This document shows, piece after piece, positions 63,282 through 64,000 of a DNA stretch of 64,000 nt. Both the position numbers and the translations under genes were made by a program. This stretch comes from Rhodanobacter glycinis. Lineage in GTDB: Bacteria > Pseudomonadota > Gammaproteobacteria > Xanthomonadales > Rhodanobacteraceae. Below the pieces are notes generated by a model. The model saw only the letters and a list, made by a program, of their open reading frames with translations, did not search any database and had not been told where the DNA came from. Within the stretch, counting starts at the first letter, position 1. Every line of letters begins with the position of its first letter. The DNA lies in the NCBI RefSeq assembly GCF_900114325.1, contig NZ_FOSR01000002.1, forward strand, positions 248,001 through 312,000. The letters are read 5' to 3'.

Positions 63282-63360
63282 ATGGTGCGGCGACCGCCGT
63301 CACGATGGGTGAACCCGGGGGGTTCACGGACGGCGGAGGCGCAGTATAGCGAAGTTGAAG

Positions 63361-63384
63361 GGGATCGCCCATGTGGGCGATCCC
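63361..63384. terminator. hairpin between the M61-type peptidase gene and tRNA-Arg
   Basis: GGGATCGCCCA-tg-TGGGCGATCCC, perfect 11-base arms. On the plus strand it is followed shortly by a T-run (GTTTGATTTTTT), but no plus-strand gene lies upstream, so its role may be structural. A smaller hairpin GTGAACCC-ggg-GGGTTCAC lies at 63309-63327. Confidence 0.5.
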
Positions 63385-63436
63385 GTTTGATTTTTTGTGC
63401 GTGCGAAGCGCTGTCGCAGGCGGCCCCTCACCCCAA

Positions 63437-63458
63437 CCCTCTCCCCGAAGGGAGAGGG
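63437..63458 (-). terminator. UUCG-loop hairpin after the M61-type peptidase gene
   Basis: On the minus strand CCCTCTCCC-TTCG-GGGAGAGGG, a stable tetraloop hairpin 17 bases after the stop codon. The surrounding CCCTCACCCCAACCCTCTCCC string is a frequent intergenic hairpin in Xanthomonadales. Confidence 0.75.
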
Positions 63459-63474
63459 AGACAAGCTCGGGCGA

Positions 63475-64000
63475 TCAGAGGGCCTTGAGCAACGGGCCCA
63501 GGGTGTCGGGCTTGCGGGTGTCGCGGACCAGGTGCGGGTACTTCAGGCCATCGTGGTAGTCGATGCGGATGGTCTTGTACTCGTCGAAGTTCTTCACCAG
63601 CAGCTCGATCGGCTGGCTCTTGTCCTTCGCCGCGGCGGTGACCGCATCACGCAGGTCGTCGCTGCTGTAGTCGTGGCCGTTCACCGCCACGATGCTCATG
63701 CCCGGCGACAGGCCGGCCTTGAACGCGGGGCCGTCCCACAGCACGTCGCCGATCTGGCCGCCCTTGCCCACCGACACGCCCAGCGAGTAGGTGAGGTTGG
63801 CGGAGTGGCGACGCGCCTCGATGGCCTTGATCGCGTCGGATGGCTTGTCGGTGTAGACCAGCTTCCAGCCATGCGACTCGATGCCGCCGATCAGCGGGCC
63901 GTGGCCATCCAGGCGGCTGCGCAGGTAGGGCGCCCAGTCGAACGGGGCGATGCCGTTGAGCGTCTTGACCACGTCGTCGAAGGTGTACGGGTTGACCGTC
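63475..64000 (-). CDS. M61-type glycyl aminopeptidase-family protease, PDZ C-terminal part
   Basis: Only the last 175 codons lie in the window; the 5' part is beyond the right edge. The reading begins TVNPYTFDDVVKTLNGIAPFDWAPYLRSRLDG, the linker that follows the catalytic domain in M61 peptidases. A PDZ domain follows (SLGVSVGKGGQIGDVLWDGPAFKAGLSPGMSIVAVNGHDY) and a conserved tail ending DGLKYPHLVRDTRKPDTLGPLLKAL. Intact family members are zinc aminopeptidases of about 600 residues. The catalytic HExxH cannot be seen here. Confidence 0.8.
   Translation of the reverse strand, partial: TVNPYTFDDVVKTLNGIAPFDWAPYLRSRLDGHGPLIGGIESHGWKLVYTDKPSDAIKAIEARRHSANLTYSLGVSVGKGGQIGDVLWDGPAFKAGLSPGMSIVAVNGHDYSSDDLRDAVTAAAKDKSQPIELLVKNFDEYKTIRIDYHDGLKYPHLVRDTRKPDTLGPLLKAL

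Overview
The window looks like a chromosomal segment of a high-GC gammaproteobacterium of the order Xanthomonadales, most likely a Rhodanobacteraceae-type soil or plant-associated bacterium. This is inferred from the many TonB-dependent receptors (TBDTs) paired with secreted glycoside hydrolases, a REP/REPIN element with the GTAGGAGCGGCTTCAGCC core, and the CCCTCACCCCAACCCTCTCCC-type intergenic hairpin near the right end. No database search was possible; family names come from recognised motifs and architecture.

Region 1 (1-18.4 kb) is a hemicellulose, probably xyloglucan, utilisation locus. On the minus strand a TBDT, a GH74 endo-xyloglucanase and a CE20/SASA-type acetylesterase (cut by the window edge) form an operon, divergent from a GH29 alpha-L-fucosidase. 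A second TBDT is divergent from two GH43 enzymes. The two divergent promoter regions are close copies with identical spacing, so the TBDT/promoter module appears to have been duplicated. After a terminator come a GH92 alpha-mannosidase-type enzyme and a DUF1080 protein.

Region 2 (18.4-32.1 kb) is mixed: a decayed metallo-beta-lactamase-fold gene, two alpha/beta hydrolases next to a divergent GlxA-type regulator, then an S9 peptidase, a phosphocholine-type phospholipase C and a HisN-like phosphatase on the minus strand. These face an ABC importer of the 2-aminoethylphosphonate/iron type (binding protein, ATPase, fused permease) with a DeoR-type regulator. Together they suggest acquisition of a phosphorylated organic compound.

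Region 3 (32.4-46.3 kb) is a second polysaccharide locus on the plus strand: an Oar-type TBDT, a CocE/alpha-amino-acid-ester-hydrolase-like enzyme, GH3, GH35, GH27 and GH2. The set would remove terminal beta-glucosyl, beta-galactosyl and alpha-galactosyl residues.

Region 4 (46.4-52.1 kb, minus strand) is a tightly overlapping signalling operon: a membrane GAF hybrid histidine kinase with three receiver domains, CheR, a single-domain CheB and a receiver-histidine kinase, with no chemoreceptor gene. Region 5 (52.3-60.1 kb) is a peptide-scavenging operon: TBDT, membrane-anchored penicillin-binding/beta-lactamase-fold hydrolase, dipeptide epimerase, POT peptide transporter and an RpiR/MurR regulator, preceded by a perfect 16-bp palindrome overlapping a likely promoter. 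It probably handles cell-wall or other dipeptides.

Region 6 (60.1-64 kb) holds a TOTE-type primase-helicase gene flanked by imperfect inverted repeats and unusual palindromes, next to tRNA-Arg(CCG), and then the 3' part of an M61-type PDZ peptidase gene.
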